Notes: generated from the sequence alone by a model not told the origin. Positions 12,436 through 26,485 are shown, numbered from the stretch's first letter. The stretch is 64,000 nt of DNA from Jacaranda mimosifolia (GCA_018894105.1 CM032122.1:39773404-39837403), one strand, 5' to 3'. Program-made: numbers and translations.

Positions 12436-14650
12436 AAGTATAACTTTTTTTTAAGAAAGAAAAAAAAGGGCAACACAAAATAGTTATTATTCCCCTTGTC
12501 CCTTTAAAATAGTTTTGGCGTAAAAAAGGAGAAGATGGCTTAATAAGCACGTCGTTAAGGAATAAAGGCTCTATTTTTTATAACTAGTATTTTAACAAAA
12601 ATTGACTAATCATGGGTTTTGTCAAAAAGATTATGATTAATTTTGACTTTTTGGGATATTAGTTTGACATATTTCGAATAATAGAATAATTAATTAATGG
12701 CTTTCCCAAGGCTCAACATTTTTCTTTTTGCTTAATATTTTGGCTTTTATTATATATAGATAGAAATTTATGCCGTTTGTATATTTATAGAAATAAACAA
12801 ATTAGTATGTAGAAATAAAAAAGTACATATATTTATAAAGCACATATATATTTATGGTTTCACTTCCGCAAAATGTTTTCATTCCTCAAAAATAAAATAA
12901 AAAATTCTAAAAATTTGTAGGTTTTATTTCCTAAAAACACTCTTCCCCAAATATTTTAAAACTTATTAATTATGACAGTATATTTCAGTTTGTGTGTATA
13001 ATTACATATTCACATATTCCACTAATTATATTAATATTAGATGAATTATTAGATGACGACCGTAACATAATTAAGTATATACTTTAATTATTAGATTAAG
13101 AGAAAAACAATATGATCTGACAGTAATGGCACAAAATCTTGCACAAAATAATATTCACTGTGGAAAATATCTGTTCAAAATTGATGAAAGTTCAATGAAT
13201 GTGATTAGGCTGCGTCCTCAACACAAATTAACGGCTTGATCAGAGGTTAAATTACAATAAATGGAGTTTAAGAGAAATACTTATTCTTTTTTTTTTAAAG
13301 AAAAATTTACGATCGATATTTCAAATGAATAAAGAACGAAGTATTTTTAAAAATGTTCTTTAAGAAAGCTGGCACTTTGGAATGCTCCACCAAAAATTTA
13401 ATAAATTGATAAAAAAAAAAATCATATTTTATTCTATTAAAAGTAGTTAGAAATTAAAATGTTTGGGAATTTTTTTTGGAATAAATTGCATTAAAAGCCA
13501 CATAGATGATCTTTTTTGTTCTGTTTTCCTCCTCTTTCCTTGCCATTTTTCTTTTTAATTTTTCACTTTGCGAAACAAATAGATAAAATGTAAAACTTAA
13601 AAATAGGCTAACTCAGAGATAGAGCCAGGGTGCTGACTGGGGCAGTCGCCCCCCCTCAAAATATTAAAATTTTATTTTTTATATTAAAAATTTTAAACAC
13701 TTTTACCCCCCTCAAAATGTTAAAATTTCATTTTTTATATTAAAAATTTTAAAATATTACAATTTTGCCATCCTCAATTTATAAATTTGTTCCTTCTCTT
13801 ATTGTAAATATGAATTTTGCTCCATTGTACTTCTTTGTATATATGTATAATAATAAAAATAAATAAAGTATATTTTTGATAATTTAAAATTTCACCCCTT
13901 ATAAACAATAATTCTAGCTCCATCCTTGGGCTAACTTATAAAGAGATCTTTGTTAATTTCCCATGCAATTAATTAAAATCAGCAGGAGAATTAAATTAAT
14001 TCATGCTAATCTGCACAGGATTTTGATAAAATGATGGCGAATAAGAATTGTCCCATAAAATCCTCATAAGGTCACTATACATAGATCGACAAATCCTCGT
14101 GTTGGTTCTTAATTATTGGATTTCTTATCGTCGTGTTTGGAATTTGATATGCTCAATTAATGAATAAGTTGAATGATTATTGACTTAATTTCTTCTATGG
14201 ATTGATTTAGAAGATTACGATATTAGAGATACAAAATAGATGGCCTAACAACCTCTTTTAAGGCTGAAATTTGTCGTTTTTTTTTCTTTTTTTTGATGCC
14301 AAAAAGCCATGGATTTTTAATTAATGTGTGGATAGGAAACTCTTTAATCCCTGGGTCATTAGCCTTATTAACCTCATATTGGATATTCCCTCAAAGGCTC
14401 CAATTTATTCGAAGCCCACCAAAAATAAGGAACATCAATTATCATCTATTCGTAATTAATGCTAAAAATTTGTAGATATAGATTTAATTTAATCAAATCT
14501 GAAGTAGATGCTCTTATAGCTCACCTTATTGCAATCAATCTGTACTTGATTATTACTCTATATATGAATAGTGCATAACAATGTGTTATGCTTTCAAGGA
14601 ACAAGATTTTATTTGGGTTGATGGTTTATTATTATTTTTTTGTTAGTGAT
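12436..14650. other. Intergenic, AT-rich, no gene recognised
   Basis: Contains no reading frame I can support. The segment at 13614-13935 is described separately as a transposon remnant. Confidence 0.55.
13614..13935. mobile_element. hAT-type transposon remnant (non-coding ends)
   Basis: The left end AGAGATAGAGCCAGGG and right end TAGCTCCATCCTTGGG are imperfect inverted repeats. They enclose repeated CCCCCCTCAAAATRTTAAAA blocks. This layout, with GGAGCCA-type ends and C-runs, is typical of decayed plant hAT-like elements. No transposase is left here. Confidence 0.45.
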
Positions 14651-14653
14651 TTA

Positions 14654-15026
14654 GAGGGTGTTTGGCTAAACTTATTTAAAAAGTTTTATAAGTTTATATA
14701 TCGTATAAGATACTAGATTTTTTCTAAAAATAAGTTTTTAAAATGTTTGGAAATAATAAGATCTTGGAGCTTACAAAATGTCAGTAATAGCAATTTTGTA
14801 ATTAATATGATTAAAATTAAGGGAGCTTATTAAAATCGTTAAAATAAGTTAGAAATTTCTTACTTTTTTAGAAAAAGCTTATAAACTCATAACATTTTAT
14901 TTCAGGAGCTTGGGAGCTTATAAGCTTTTTTTGAAAAAAATTACTGAATATTTTTTGATGTTTTATAAGCTTTCAAATATCTTATAACATGTTTTGAGAA
15001 GCTTATAAGTTCACTCAAACACCCTC
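14654..15026 (+). mobile_element. Tourist-like MITE (family M1), intact copy
   Basis: 373 bases with terminal inverted repeats GAGGGTGTTTGG and CAAACACCCTC, flanked by TTA on both sides (14651-14653 and 15027-15029), the PIF/Harbinger target. The interior repeats CTTATAAGCT-type blocks and is non-coding. Confidence 0.85.
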
Positions 15027-15737
15027 TTAGAAAATTACATTTCCTAGTCCATCTTGATTCAAGAGGTGTTTCTTATTTGATGTTAATTAGATATATCATA
15101 TATTAAATGCCTATCATTTTTATTTAATATGGTATCAAAATTAAGAATGTGTTGATGATATTAAATATGTGACATCTATTTTCTCTAATAGCTTAAATTT
15201 TAAGATTAATTGGTTGTTAATGTTGTTTAGAGCATCGAACAAAGAGGTTTTGAATTCGAATCTTGTCGGCAACCATTTATAAAAAATAATGTTACAAAAA
15301 GAACACCATCTATATGTACATGGACATATTAATTAAAGATATTAAACTTCTAGAAAATGTGGTGCATAATTTTGTACTTAAATAAATCAAGATACAAATC
15401 TTTTAAAGATGAAAAGAAATTCTCAAGCTAAATAATTGATTATGCTTGTGATTAAGTTGTTGCAATAATGGAGTCTTTGGCTTAACTCCCATGTTGGGAT
15501 TTCCTTCGCATAATGAAAAGTTCAAGTTACCTAACCCTTGGCTTGGAGTCTTCCCAATGTCCTATGGGATATCTTGACAAAGGATTGATTAGACTAGGGA
15601 TTATATGATAATATTAATAAGATTTATTGTGATATTCAGTCGCATCGAAATATTATTTCATAATGAAAAATTTTATTTTGAAAATATGCATAAAAAATGA
15701 GAGAAAGAAATTAATTTATAAATTATTTCAAACCTCG
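15027..15737. other. Intergenic, no gene recognised
   Basis: AT-rich, without a supported reading frame or a clear repeat. Confidence 0.5.
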
Positions 15738-15895
15738 ACTCCATAATATGGGATAAATTATGTATCTTCGATGGTAAGCACCCGACTGAGGGGCTTATTA
15801 TGATTGAAGTTTCCACTCCATAAATATGAAATAAAATTTGTATCGTCGATCGTAAGCATCCGACTGAGGGGCTTATTATGATTGAAGTTTCCATT
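15738..15895. repeat. Two-copy tandem repeat, 78-bp period
   Basis: The block CCGACTGAGGGGCTTATTAT and its flanks occur twice, at about 15782 and 15860. The spacing of 78 bases covers the whole unit with about ten differences. The short reading frames seen here on the minus strand merely read through the duplication. Confidence 0.85.
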
Positions 15896-17210
15896 AATTG
15901 TGTAAATAATAATATTATATCTGAATTTCAATTGACATATATATATATATACATATATAGACATACACAGAAGAGATGCAAATTAAATTCACAACACAGC
16001 AATCTAATATTAGCTTTGATACTTTGTAGTTGAACAATCATAGGAGCCATATATATGATTTGCAAGCTGGCAATCATCTCTATAAGGATGACAAGAGGTT
16101 TCAATTAGGCAAATATTGGTTAGCCCTAGCTAGATTCCTTAGAGCATTGCATATGCTACAAATCTAGGTCACAAATTTGTACTCTATTAAGCTGTGTTTT
16201 GTACCAAAGAACCACAAATAATATACTATTCACATAACATGTACACATATAGGGAAACACGTGGAATAATTTTGTTGGATTATTGTACTCATGGATGGAT
16301 TCAAAATTTTTAATTTGGATAGATGAGAAGCCTTTAAGTTATAGTGATATACTCCACTTATACTCTATAAGTACTGAGGTAAAATTATGACAAAAGATAA
16401 ATATGATCTATTGAAATAGGCATTGAGCCCACTAAAATGCGTCGTACTCTAATGGGTGCAATGCTGCTCTAAGAAACTCAGTCGGCACAAATACCAGCAA
16501 TATTAAGTCGAAAAAGGGGCCTCGAATGATATTTTAACTAAATTAAACATTCTTTCATTCTTGAAGTAGAAACTCACAATTTTATTATTTTCGAAAGAAT
16601 TTTGAAATTCAAATTTCGACGACGTCATATCATATAAATAAAGTGAGAAGGAGGAGGAGGGCAATTGTCGTGTCCAACCCGTACTGATTATAAGGTGGAG
16701 AGAAGACAGATATGCAAATCATGGAAACACACGCATGGCTAGAAATATTGCCTAAATAGGGGCAGAATTGAATAGCAAAGGATGAACATGGGTAGGGTCA
16801 GTTTTGCCTATAGAACGACATACAACAAATGCTTTAATATTAAGACTAGTTAACTAATCTCATAATTATTAGGCTAACGTTCAGATAAGCAATATTATCC
16901 ACATGCATGCATGCCCTTGAGTCATCTTGTCTTAGGACCACTTAAAATTGGCCTCTGACTCAGCAACAGGTGCAATCCTTAATTAATTAGTATGCAATAC
17001 TAAACATCATTTTAGTATTTGGTTAGGCAGCTGACATACATACATATATATATATAATGTGTGTATGAAAAACTTCATTTTTAATTCTAACGCTTGACCT
17101 TTTATATAAGATTTATGTCGGTGGACTAAATGGCTAGAGACACATGCTTCAATGTATGTGTGTATATATATAGAATACCTTTATCTTGATATATAGAAAA
17201 GGATAAGGGC
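15896..17210. other. Intergenic, no gene recognised
   Basis: AT-rich with TA and TG/TA microsatellites (about 15935-15960 and 17041-17056). No supported gene. Confidence 0.55.
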
Positions 17211-17214
17211 ATAC

Positions 17215-17545
17215 TGTCATGGACTTGTCTCTTACAAGCTACCGTGAGGTGCTTAGCCACTTGTTCGACTTCTTTCGACATTAGCAAAGTCAGCCTCACC
17301 TTTCGGAGTTTAAGTATTGTGTGTGCTAAGAGTATTAGCCAAACGTGAAGAACAAAAAAGAAAGTTATAGGTAGTAAACTTGCTTACCTCTCTCAACTTT
17401 CTCTTTTGTTCTTTATGTTTGGCTAATACTCTTAGCACACACAGCACATAACTCCGAAGGGTGAGGCTGACTTTGCTAGTGTTGAAAGAAGTCGAACGAG
17501 AGGCTAAGCGCCGCACTATGGCTTATAAAAGACAAGTTCGTGACA
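17215..17545. mobile_element. 331-bp foldback element with TG...CA ends
   Basis: The two halves are reverse complements of each other over about 165 bases with scattered mismatches. They begin TGTCATGGACTTGTC and end GACAAGTTCGTGACA. ATAC flanks both sides (17211-17214 and 17546-17549) as a short target duplication. The transcript would be a long hairpin. The TG...CA ends recall LTR termini, but an internally inverted structure is not an LTR. The short reading frame on the minus strand is a by-product. Confidence 0.75.
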
Positions 17546-17549
17546 ATAC

Positions 17550-18125
17550 GCTGCTCTTATCTTGATTTTATCCGACGATCAAGTGTGTTTAATTTTCATT
17601 GGAAACCCAACCTCAAACTATTATTTTGCAAGTATTCCATTAGAAAATGCAAAAGCTTAAGAAAAAAATTTGAAATTTGGAACTATTAATTTTTGGAAAA
17701 TTTTTAACCAAAAAAAGAAGAAGAAATCTATATTAAAAACAATTATCTTAATAAAAAAATTCACGGAAATTCTTTTTATTTTATATGATACATTAAATAT
17801 ATATTACACTGAGGACAGCAACTCCAACAGCATCCTGTTCCTATGCAGGCAAACTTCCAAGACAGAGTTAACTTCTGCCTTAACTAGGTAGTATTCAAAC
17901 AGGTAAGAATTGCAATGCATAACAAATTCAAAATGTGCACAGATTGTCTAACTATACATCAATCCAAATACAATTTAATGACTATATATACACACATGCT
18001 GCTTTTGTTTCAGCAAAACTGCATTCAAATGCTCAATCTTTACAGCATCAAAATTTTCAAACAAGAATCAATCAGTACATAGTATTTGTTCCAAAAATTC
18101 TAGGAATTTTAAGAAAATCCTTAAT
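17550..18125. other. Intergenic; distal part likely 3' UTR of the fimbrin gene
   Basis: AT-rich sequence between the foldback element and the fimbrin stop codon. Reading frames here are short and unsupported. Confidence 0.5.
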
Positions 18126-21100
18126 TTAGTTACTGCTGTCATCGATCGATGATTCAGAAGCAGTATCATCCATTGTTGAGTTTGAGGTTGTATCCAGAAG
18201 GCTTCCAGTGTCACTGTCTGAAGATCCACAAGAACGGTCATCCACCGGATGTTTCAATGTCCAGTACATAATACTTGCTGTCAATGTGAGGATCATCTTT
18301 TGGTTTACCTGACAAAAATAAATCCAAGCAGAAGTATGCATAGCAGATGATTTAGAACATCAATAATGAGGTGAGGTGAAGTTGGGTTGAGACAAGAAGA
18401 AAACTTTTTACCTCAATTATGTCTTCTGGGAGCAAAAATATCGAACACCCGAGCTTCCTCGCAATACTGATGATGTATGTTGCATTCATCTTTTTCTCCT
18501 CTTCTACATTATACATAGTTAAAAAAATGAGGTGTCAAAGAACATAGAAGCACATTCACAAAATGATGTTCTGTCATCATTGGAGATTCAGAACTAGCGC
18601 AATGCCAACTTATGTTAAAACATTTCATGCCTCAATAGCATGTTCTTATATAGTCCTGTCTGAAAACAGATGGATGTACACATTCAGAAAGAAGAGTTCC
18701 AGAGATACCGAGGATAAAAACGAATGTAGATAGCCGATATTAGGATAAACATTTCACAAATTTGCTTGAGTATTTTCTACTTGGGCACAAAGCCACGAAC
18801 TAATACAATATCGGGCACAAGCACATTGGTTTATATAGACTTGGTTCATAGTCCAATATTAACCCTACTTTCTTTATCTCTACTTTTGTATTTAGGAAAT
18901 AGAAAGAAGTGAGGCATGAAGGAGTTTATGGTACCAAACTGCAAAGTTACATACCACTCAAACCTTTCGTAACAAGACTCCAGTTGACGGATGTAGGGTG
19001 CACAGCACTTAGTAGCTCGAGGAAAAATATTCCATCAGACAAACTCTTATCCTGCATTTTGAAATTATGAAATATGATTCAGTTCAGTTAAGAAGATATA
19101 GTATTGATTAATTTGTTGAGCTCAGCAATGAACATGAAAACAAAAAGCAAGATTTGTGATTCTATTTGACTTATTCCATATAATGTGTGAGAGAGTAGGT
19201 TTGGCCCTTGGTTATGAAATTGCAATTTGGGAACGAAAATGGTTTATGAATAATACCTTGAAACTGTCCATACGGCTCTGGCTCCCTGAATTTCTCACCT
19301 TGCTGTTAGCCCACAATAATATGTCGGCATCAATAATTTCCTTTCCATGGGAATGAAATCTTAAGTTCTTCAAGAGTTGAAGCATGTGACATCGCATCAA
19401 CTGCCACAGATATGCTGAAAATCAAGTGTAAAGGACCCTTTAGTTCACATGAAATCTTAATGCTAGCAGGTTCTATGCGTATTGCCTAAAGTATTAGGCA
19501 GGGACAAAGAACATACCTAGTATTAGTTTTTTATTGCCTTGTACAATGTCATTTCCGGCAATATTGACGAGTGAAAACTTCAACTGTTTCCCGATTTTGA
19601 CAACTTGGTTACAATTTTCTACTTTTCTGAATGGCATCTTAATTGGTGGCTTAGAAGCAATTTTCCAATTAACAATCCCGGGGGACACCTTGTCAAGTGT
19701 CTCTAGGAGAATCCATCTGCAACCAGATAGAAGTTTATTTAGAATTATACAGGCAAATATGATTTCAACATTTAGAGCTTATGGGATAAATCAAAAAAAT
19801 GGATTTTTGTTCAAGAATGAAATCTTGTAGGAACTGTCCATATTCGGTTCATCCTTTAGAGGGGATCTGATTAAATAGGATGAATTCAGATAGTATTTTG
19901 TAAATACATAATTATCTTTAATATATTAATCTTGTATTGCAGGAACAAACACAATTTCCTCCAAAGTACTTCAAAACTTTCTAAAGGTAAAAGAGTTGAA
20001 AAGTTACTCCTTTGCTTGCCATTTTGTAACCATCAAGAATGAGAACAAAAGTAGTTATATCTCAATAACAGAAATACACTTACCCATTTCTAAGATCTTC
20101 GAAGACATTGTCGATGTATGAGGAATTGCCTAGACTATTTAGCCAAAAGCGAAATGCCCTCTCTTCCCTGGAAATCTGTGCATCATCAGGTAGAGTTTCA
20201 AGAAAAGATATCTGTTTTGTTTGGGTTGAGAGTCCATTCCTGCATATGAAAGCTTGGATATTAGTTATAATGGTAAGTACCCATTGCTGAAAATTAAAGC
20301 GACATGATAAAAGTGCTGATAAAGATTATTAGGCTGCAAGAAGAAAAATCAATACAGCTGATAATGAGTGAAGCAGAATTAAGAACTTCGAGGCATGGCT
20401 CCGCTTGAATTATAGCTTGCTAAACCCATGAAGATTGAAAGAAGAAGTAGCTAAATTATTATCTTGATGAATGTATTGTTAGTATCTAGCTAACTAAAAG
20501 GTGGCTGATTAGGCTTCCTCGTTAAACTTTCTTTCACATGGTCCCAGGCCTAGGAAAGGATATAAAGATATCATCCCAAATGGTTCTTGGGGCTGATCTT
20601 GAGTTGCTTTCAAGCTCATTGGGCAAATTTATCCAGGACCATATGGTTTTGAGGTTGTCTTAAGATGATGATATGCATGTCTAAGTTGTAATAATGTAAG
20701 CATTAATCCTTGTATCAGTTGATTTCAGATGCATTTTAAGGGAATTCCGATAATTTTCCTATATCAGAAATTGTACAGGATTGTCCAATACGAGCATTGA
20801 GCTTATACTTGACTTCAGATGTACTCCACAACAATTAAAGTTTTCTGTATTTAGCTGTAGCAATATGGCCAGATATGTAAGATTGGCCAATAGCAGTAAT
20901 AACTAATAGGCATGTAACATAGAGGTAGTTCTTGGTTGTCAAAAAATCACCAGTTATATTCTCACCTGTGCTGGAAGATATGCGCCACAAATGCAAGATT
21001 GAGGTTTGGAGAACCTTCGACAATATCTTTCGCTGTTAAGTATCTCTTGCAACCCATCCTATCACCATGCTCAAGAACCAATTTTGCTCTTTCCAAAGGT

Positions 21101-23813
21101 TCTTTTACTTTGAGTGTAGATGGATTGTTGTGTTCTGGGGCCAGAACATTCAAGAGATGAGCATAAGCCTCGGCATCCTGCACGTGTAGGAAGATTGCCC
21201 TTGAAGAAACGACTTTGGATATGGTCCCCAATATGAATAAAGACAAGAAAAGATAAACTAATTCTAGACCATTGAGCCAACAAACACTATGCAGTAACAC
21301 GAAAGTCATTGCTTGTGAATGTTAAACCAAATGTACCTTTACGTCAGACGAGAAGTTTGTAACAGTTTTTTTGTATTCTGACTTTTTCAACTGAAAATTC
21401 ATCCACCGCAGTAAGATCTTTTCCGGTGGTAGACTCATAAGCTCCTCCACATCCTGATATTTCAAGTAACATACGTAACGGAAGGTAAGATATCCACAAG
21501 ATAGGAATATATGTTTCTTTTTATTTTATAAAAGCTGAAATCAGTACTCACCTTACTATCGTCAACCAGCTCCACCAATTGAGGTGTTTTCTTTAAGTTG
21601 AGGTCTGCCAGCAGTTGTATCTAAAACAGTATATGATCTAAGATGTCAAGTTCTAGCATATGGCATATATTGGAAGGAGAAGAAACAGACAGTTTTTGCT
21701 TTAGTTCCAATTTCCAAAGTACTATGTAACTTCCTGTTACTGGACAATTTAGACTACTGATGTTTGCAAATATTGGAAAAATGAAAACTAGCAAGACAGA
21801 ATCACCTTGATAATTTGAGATATCACTCCAAGAACGAGGTGTCTCTGAAAAATCAGACACAACAACTGTCAGCCTGTGTCCAGAACTAAAAGATCAATTA
21901 AAAACATTGATGAGGCATATCCATACCAAAAAGAAAGCATTATCCATTGAAACTAAAGAAGCCAAACCAACACTTGAAGAACAAGAAACTTGAAAAAAGA
22001 AAAAGGGGGCAGAGCAGGGGTTTGGAGAATTTGGAGGTAAATGCCCAGAGAAAGAGCCAAAGAATTATAAATGTAGAATTTTACTGAAATAGCAGAACTA
22101 CTCATGGTATGGAATCCAGGGACAAAAATTATCGAATTCGAATGGAGACTAAGAAGAATGAAAACCACAGTGCTAGTAAAAATTAACCGAGATATGAAAG
22201 AAAGAAAGATCATTTTAAAGCAAAAGCTAGTTTCGCAATAAGCAGGCATAGAGAACAAGAAATTCACCCAAGACTTTCCATAAAATCAAATGAAATTTCA
22301 GAATATTACAATCCCACAAACCATAATAGCTTTTACTTTTCAAAAGAACTGGGAACATACCCTTCCTTCAATAAAGTCTTGAGTCCCTATATTTACAACA
22401 GTACATCCAATTGCCTTGGCAGAGTTGAGGCATAGGGTATGATTCTCATTCCTCTCCCATGGATTGAGCGTCCTCTTTGTATTTATCGCCCGTTCATCAA
22501 TTGTTCCAGGTACAGCAACATTAATAAGCTTACTGCATCCAGTAGACACATTTCTAATATAAATACTTCATGCAAAACTCTGCATATTTAAGCAAATGAA
22601 ATATGTGGCATGTAACGAAAAATGATCACCAGATAAGAACTCCATCCTTGGCAATCTCAAAGAGATCATTGGTTGCTGGATCTATGGGAAGGTATCTCTT
22701 CAAGAACTCATCATCAGCCAGATAGTTATTGATGTGTGCCACATATGAAGCCTTCTCCGACTCACTTATCGTATGCAGTAGTGCTGAAGTAGGAGACTTC
22801 AAAAATGCAGATGCATTCTTCTCGCCACTTCCCCTCCTTTCTGTTGCGAGCGCTTGAAGCTTCAAATAAACCTGTCACAGAATAATCCAGAAAAGAAAAG
22901 ATGTAAAATTTTCAAAATGCGGAATTTTTTATGTAAATTCAGTTGAAATCCATTGACATAGTGTATTAGTCCTATGCCAAGAAGATTAGAGAAACCAAGT
23001 TATGTGCAAGCTAAATGCAGACATAAGTGGAAAAAGCCACTCAAAGAATTCACTTTTGTGGGATCAAATTGAGAAAATTAACACTAAGATACTTGAAGAT
23101 TGCTTTTAGATAAATCCCATGAAGCTTGAAATTTCTGATCAGAGGAAATATCACCAACAAAAATGACCTGTCTTGGATCCGACCATGCAAAAACCAGCAA
23201 GGAAGTGATTGTATACAAGTTAGGATAGAGGTTTACAATATGAAAATTGGAAAGAATTCAGATTCAACTCTTTTGATCCTTCAATTTTATTCTCAAAAAT
23301 TTAAAAAAAAAAAAAAAAAAAAAAGGGTGAGATTTCAGCCTTCTTTATCAATAAATTTTCAAAATCTCTTGAATATTGTCTTGGAGTCATTCATATATCC
23401 TTTCAATCAAAACCTAAATGAACACATATACACAAAGCTTGAATTTTCTTTTTTACCCTGAGAAAGAGTTCGAAATCAACATCGCCATCCAAATTCTGAT
23501 AGGAATCTCGAAGAAACACCGCTCTTTCTTGCTCCGTCAGAGTCTCTCCGACATGTTTCAACCTCGACATTTTCTCCGGCAACTCCGCCAGCTTCAGACT
23601 GCCGTTGTTCTCCCGCCTCATCCCCATAAACTGCAAGAAACCGCATTTTACAGCAACTCATCAAAAACCCACAAATCAAAAACTCCCAAAAACTGAGAAA
23701 AACAAGCAAAAACACAAAAAAGTTACAGATGTTTTCAAGCTCCGGAGCTCCACTTGAGTAAACTGATTCTGTAGCCATGGATCCGACACCAACACCCCAA
23801 AATACCCAGCCAT
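18126..23813 (-). CDS. FIM5: Fimbrin/plastin actin-bundling protein, FIM5-like, 14 coding exons
   Basis: Exons on the minus strand: 23813-23727, 23630-23457, 22871-22630, 22532-22361, 21844-21806, 21620-21552, 21453-21337, 21177-20966, 20239-20084, 19716-19517, 19414-19257, 19051-18955, 18503-18412 and 18308-18126. They join in frame to 665 aa (Arabidopsis FIM5 is about 687). Residues 1-100 are the degenerate EF-hand-like head ([20 protein letters not shown], then DVDFELFLR). Four calponin-homology domains follow: CH1 and CH2 (about 120-370, with [15 protein letters not shown] and [14 protein letters not shown]) and CH3 and CH4 (about 385-620, with [28 protein letters not shown] and [18 protein letters not shown]). 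A Ser/Asp-rich tail of about 45 residues ends the protein. Fimbrins cross-link actin filaments into tight bundles in the cytoplasm; FIM5 is known from pollen. FIM5 subtype is my best match for the [15 protein letters not shown] region. No defect seen. Confidence 0.95.
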
Positions 23814-25151
23814 GAATTCTCGGATCTTTCTTCGGCCAAGACAAAGATTAACAAAATGTAGAACAAACAAGAAAAAAGGAAGAGGTAGTCTGTGAGAGAA
23901 GACACTGGGACAGGAGAAGAGCTGTCAATTCTGAGTTTGTTTTCGAACTCAGAATTCAAAAAAATATGACAGCACTGTCCCTCTTTCGTTGTTAACCTCT
24001 CCTAATGTTGTTTTGGCTGGATTATGATATTGTAAGAGTGAAAAAGTTTTAACTCTTTTTGAATTCAACAATGGTTGTTTGTTGGAGGTGAAACAGTGCC
24101 AACGTTTCAGGAAGATTGAAAAAGTATTTCCTTAACGGTCACTCTATAGTTGGACTTTATGTATATAATGGAAAATTCTTGACCAAAATCAGGGGTGGCC
24201 TTATTCAATTAATTATATTTTTAGTATTTGTTATTTTTCCAAATTATTTGGTAATCATATATAATATATCAGGCTTGAGCACAAACTACAGCTGTATGAA
24301 CACATGAATTTTTTTAAAATTATGTGCTAATTATATGTGATTTATAAATGATGCACGGACACAAATTATGATGATAGAAACATAGTACAGTATAAATACG
24401 ACGATATACTAAATTTTAAAATTTTAAACACAATAAGAAATCAATACGATTGTGGTAATATATATTATTATATATAGTTATTGATGATTAGTTGGAGTAT
24501 ATGATATCAAATATGTATCCAAGTAAATAATATCATAAAGTTTTGAAATTAAAATCAATATTAAATATTAAAATAAGTATACACTAAATTCAATTAAATA
24601 AAAAAACTTATCATTCAAATTTTTAAATGAGGATAAGTATTAAATTTCATACAAATTATAAAATTAAAAGTTGTCTGATTATTTGAATTCGTTAAAATAT
24701 TGTAATTGTGATGAGTTTCTATAAAAGCTTCATTTTCTATTTAAAAATATGTCATTTTATTTTTTTTATTAGTTTCCTAAAATTTGTAAAATTAAAATAG
24801 GTGCCCCATATATCTTTTATGCCTTGTCGATTTCTACCTGTTTTGTTAATTTTATAAGACGAATATTGGGATTGTGTTGGAATTATGTCCATGTCAGATA
24901 TGTGTTAAATATTTTATGGAATAATTTTTCAAAATGTCTATATGATGTTGCATGGAATTAGATTTGAGGCCCTTATCAAAAATTATTGAGTTGTGAGTTT
25001 CTACTTCAAGAATGCAGCAGTATAGAGATAATGCTTAAATCAAAAAATATATTATTCAATGTCTTTCTTAATTGTGTAAGTTAATATTTATATTTGTTGA
25101 TTTCTTGGTGGGTTGAGCCTATTAAACTTAGAGAGCCCATTTTAAGTAGGC
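23814..25151. other. Upstream region of the fimbrin gene and AT-rich intergenic DNA
   Basis: The first 150-200 bases (to about 24000) are less AT-rich and probably form the fimbrin 5' leader and promoter. The rest is AT-rich with no recognised gene. Confidence 0.5.
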
Positions 25152-25154
25152 TTA

Positions 25155-25502
25155 GAGGGTGTTTATTTATGTTTTTATTTTGTTTTCTGTTGTTTTTACT
25201 ATTTAAAAATGAATTTACAACAGCTTATCATCATTTTTACCAATATTCTAATTCATTTTCATCTCAAAATATATTTTTTAATAACCTACATATCTTCTCC
25301 CACTAACCTATATATTTTCTCTCTCTTCTTCATTATTACTATCTATTTCTATCTACAACCTACTAAATCTTATATAATCATTACTTTTCCAACAAACTAT
25401 CCAAATACAAATCTATTTTCAACTCATTTACTCTACCTAACTTTTCATATTTTAAAAATGTACTATTTAAAAAATGAAATAAAAACATAACCAAACTCCC
25501 TG
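25155..25502 (+). mobile_element. Tourist-like MITE, 348 bp
   Basis: Starts GAGGGTGTTTATTTATG and ends CATAACCAAACTCCCTG, a rough inverted repeat, flanked by TTA at 25152-25154 and 25503-25505. The CTCAAAATATATTTTT and CTCTCTCTTC blocks resemble family M3. The 93-codon reading frame inside is low-complexity and not a gene. Confidence 0.6.
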
Positions 25503-25560
25503 TTAGTGACCCATTTTATTAAATCATATCGATCATTTTATTGGGTTTTTTCCATATGTA

Positions 25561-25803
25561 CGCTAGTTTGGTTGGATTTTTAGGTTTTCATGTGATAATT
25601 TGTGTGATTTTTTATCATTGTTATATGGTTTGGTTAGCATGATAAATAAATCAATTGGAAGTGGCAGGTTAATTTATCATGAAAATTGCACATATAACCA
25701 TGAGTTTTTGATATGCATGTGGGTTTAAGTGCTTATTGTCACTCAAATAAAACAAATGATAAAATGAGATAAAAATACTATATTCCAATTTATCATCCCA
25801 ATT
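25561..25803 (+). mobile_element. Tourist-like MITE (family M2), degraded
   Basis: Begins CGCTAGTTTGGTTGGAT and shares GTGTGATTTTTTATCAT, GATAAATAAATC, AATTTATCATG and TTATTGTCACTC blocks in the same order as the element at 38185-38452. Its right terminal repeat is eroded. Confidence 0.7.
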
Positions 25804-26485
25804 TTAAGATATTAATGAGGAATGTCACTTTACATATAATATGAATATTTGTGATTTAATTCCATTTGACCATATAAAATTTCAGTCAAATTAATAATCA
25901 CTATCACATGGATGGGGTTGAGTTGAAGGATTTGCAAATTTACAAAAGTGAACTTTATTTTGGTCCCACTTTGGGTTTTGATTACAAGGTCTAATTATGG
26001 AAATCAATTGCTTTATTATCGTCAGCAATGATATGTTTTATTTTTATAATTGTCATCCACAAGTTGGTTAATTCCAAGAGTTACCATAGAAATCATTCTT
26101 CCCCGATTTTTTTATTTATAAAAGAAAAAGATAAAATAATACTAAAGAAATTCTAAAACTCAAATTATGTAAAAAAGATTTGAAAGAGTTTTCAGTAGGT
26201 AAGTAGATAATAAATGTTCGATTCTAATAATTCATTCATAATTTGAATGTTCATTTCAAACAGATCAGTGCTATTCGATTAATTTATCACAGTTTTAAAA
26301 TAAAAATTCAGAATATGTTATTCTTTATTTTAAAAGTACCTAATATTATTGAATATTTTACAAAATATGGCATTCTTTGTGGATATTAAAAAAAAAAAAA
26401 TTCAACTTAGGACAATATAAGACAACATAAAGATAAAAATAGTAACTTGATCATTTTTGTGGGGGAGGAAAGTACACATTAGTTG
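25804..26485. other. Intergenic, no gene recognised
   Basis: AT-rich, no supported reading frame. Confidence 0.5.

Noticed and set aside
17310..17516. 68-codon minus-strand frame
   Set aside because: It lies entirely inside the 331-bp foldback element.
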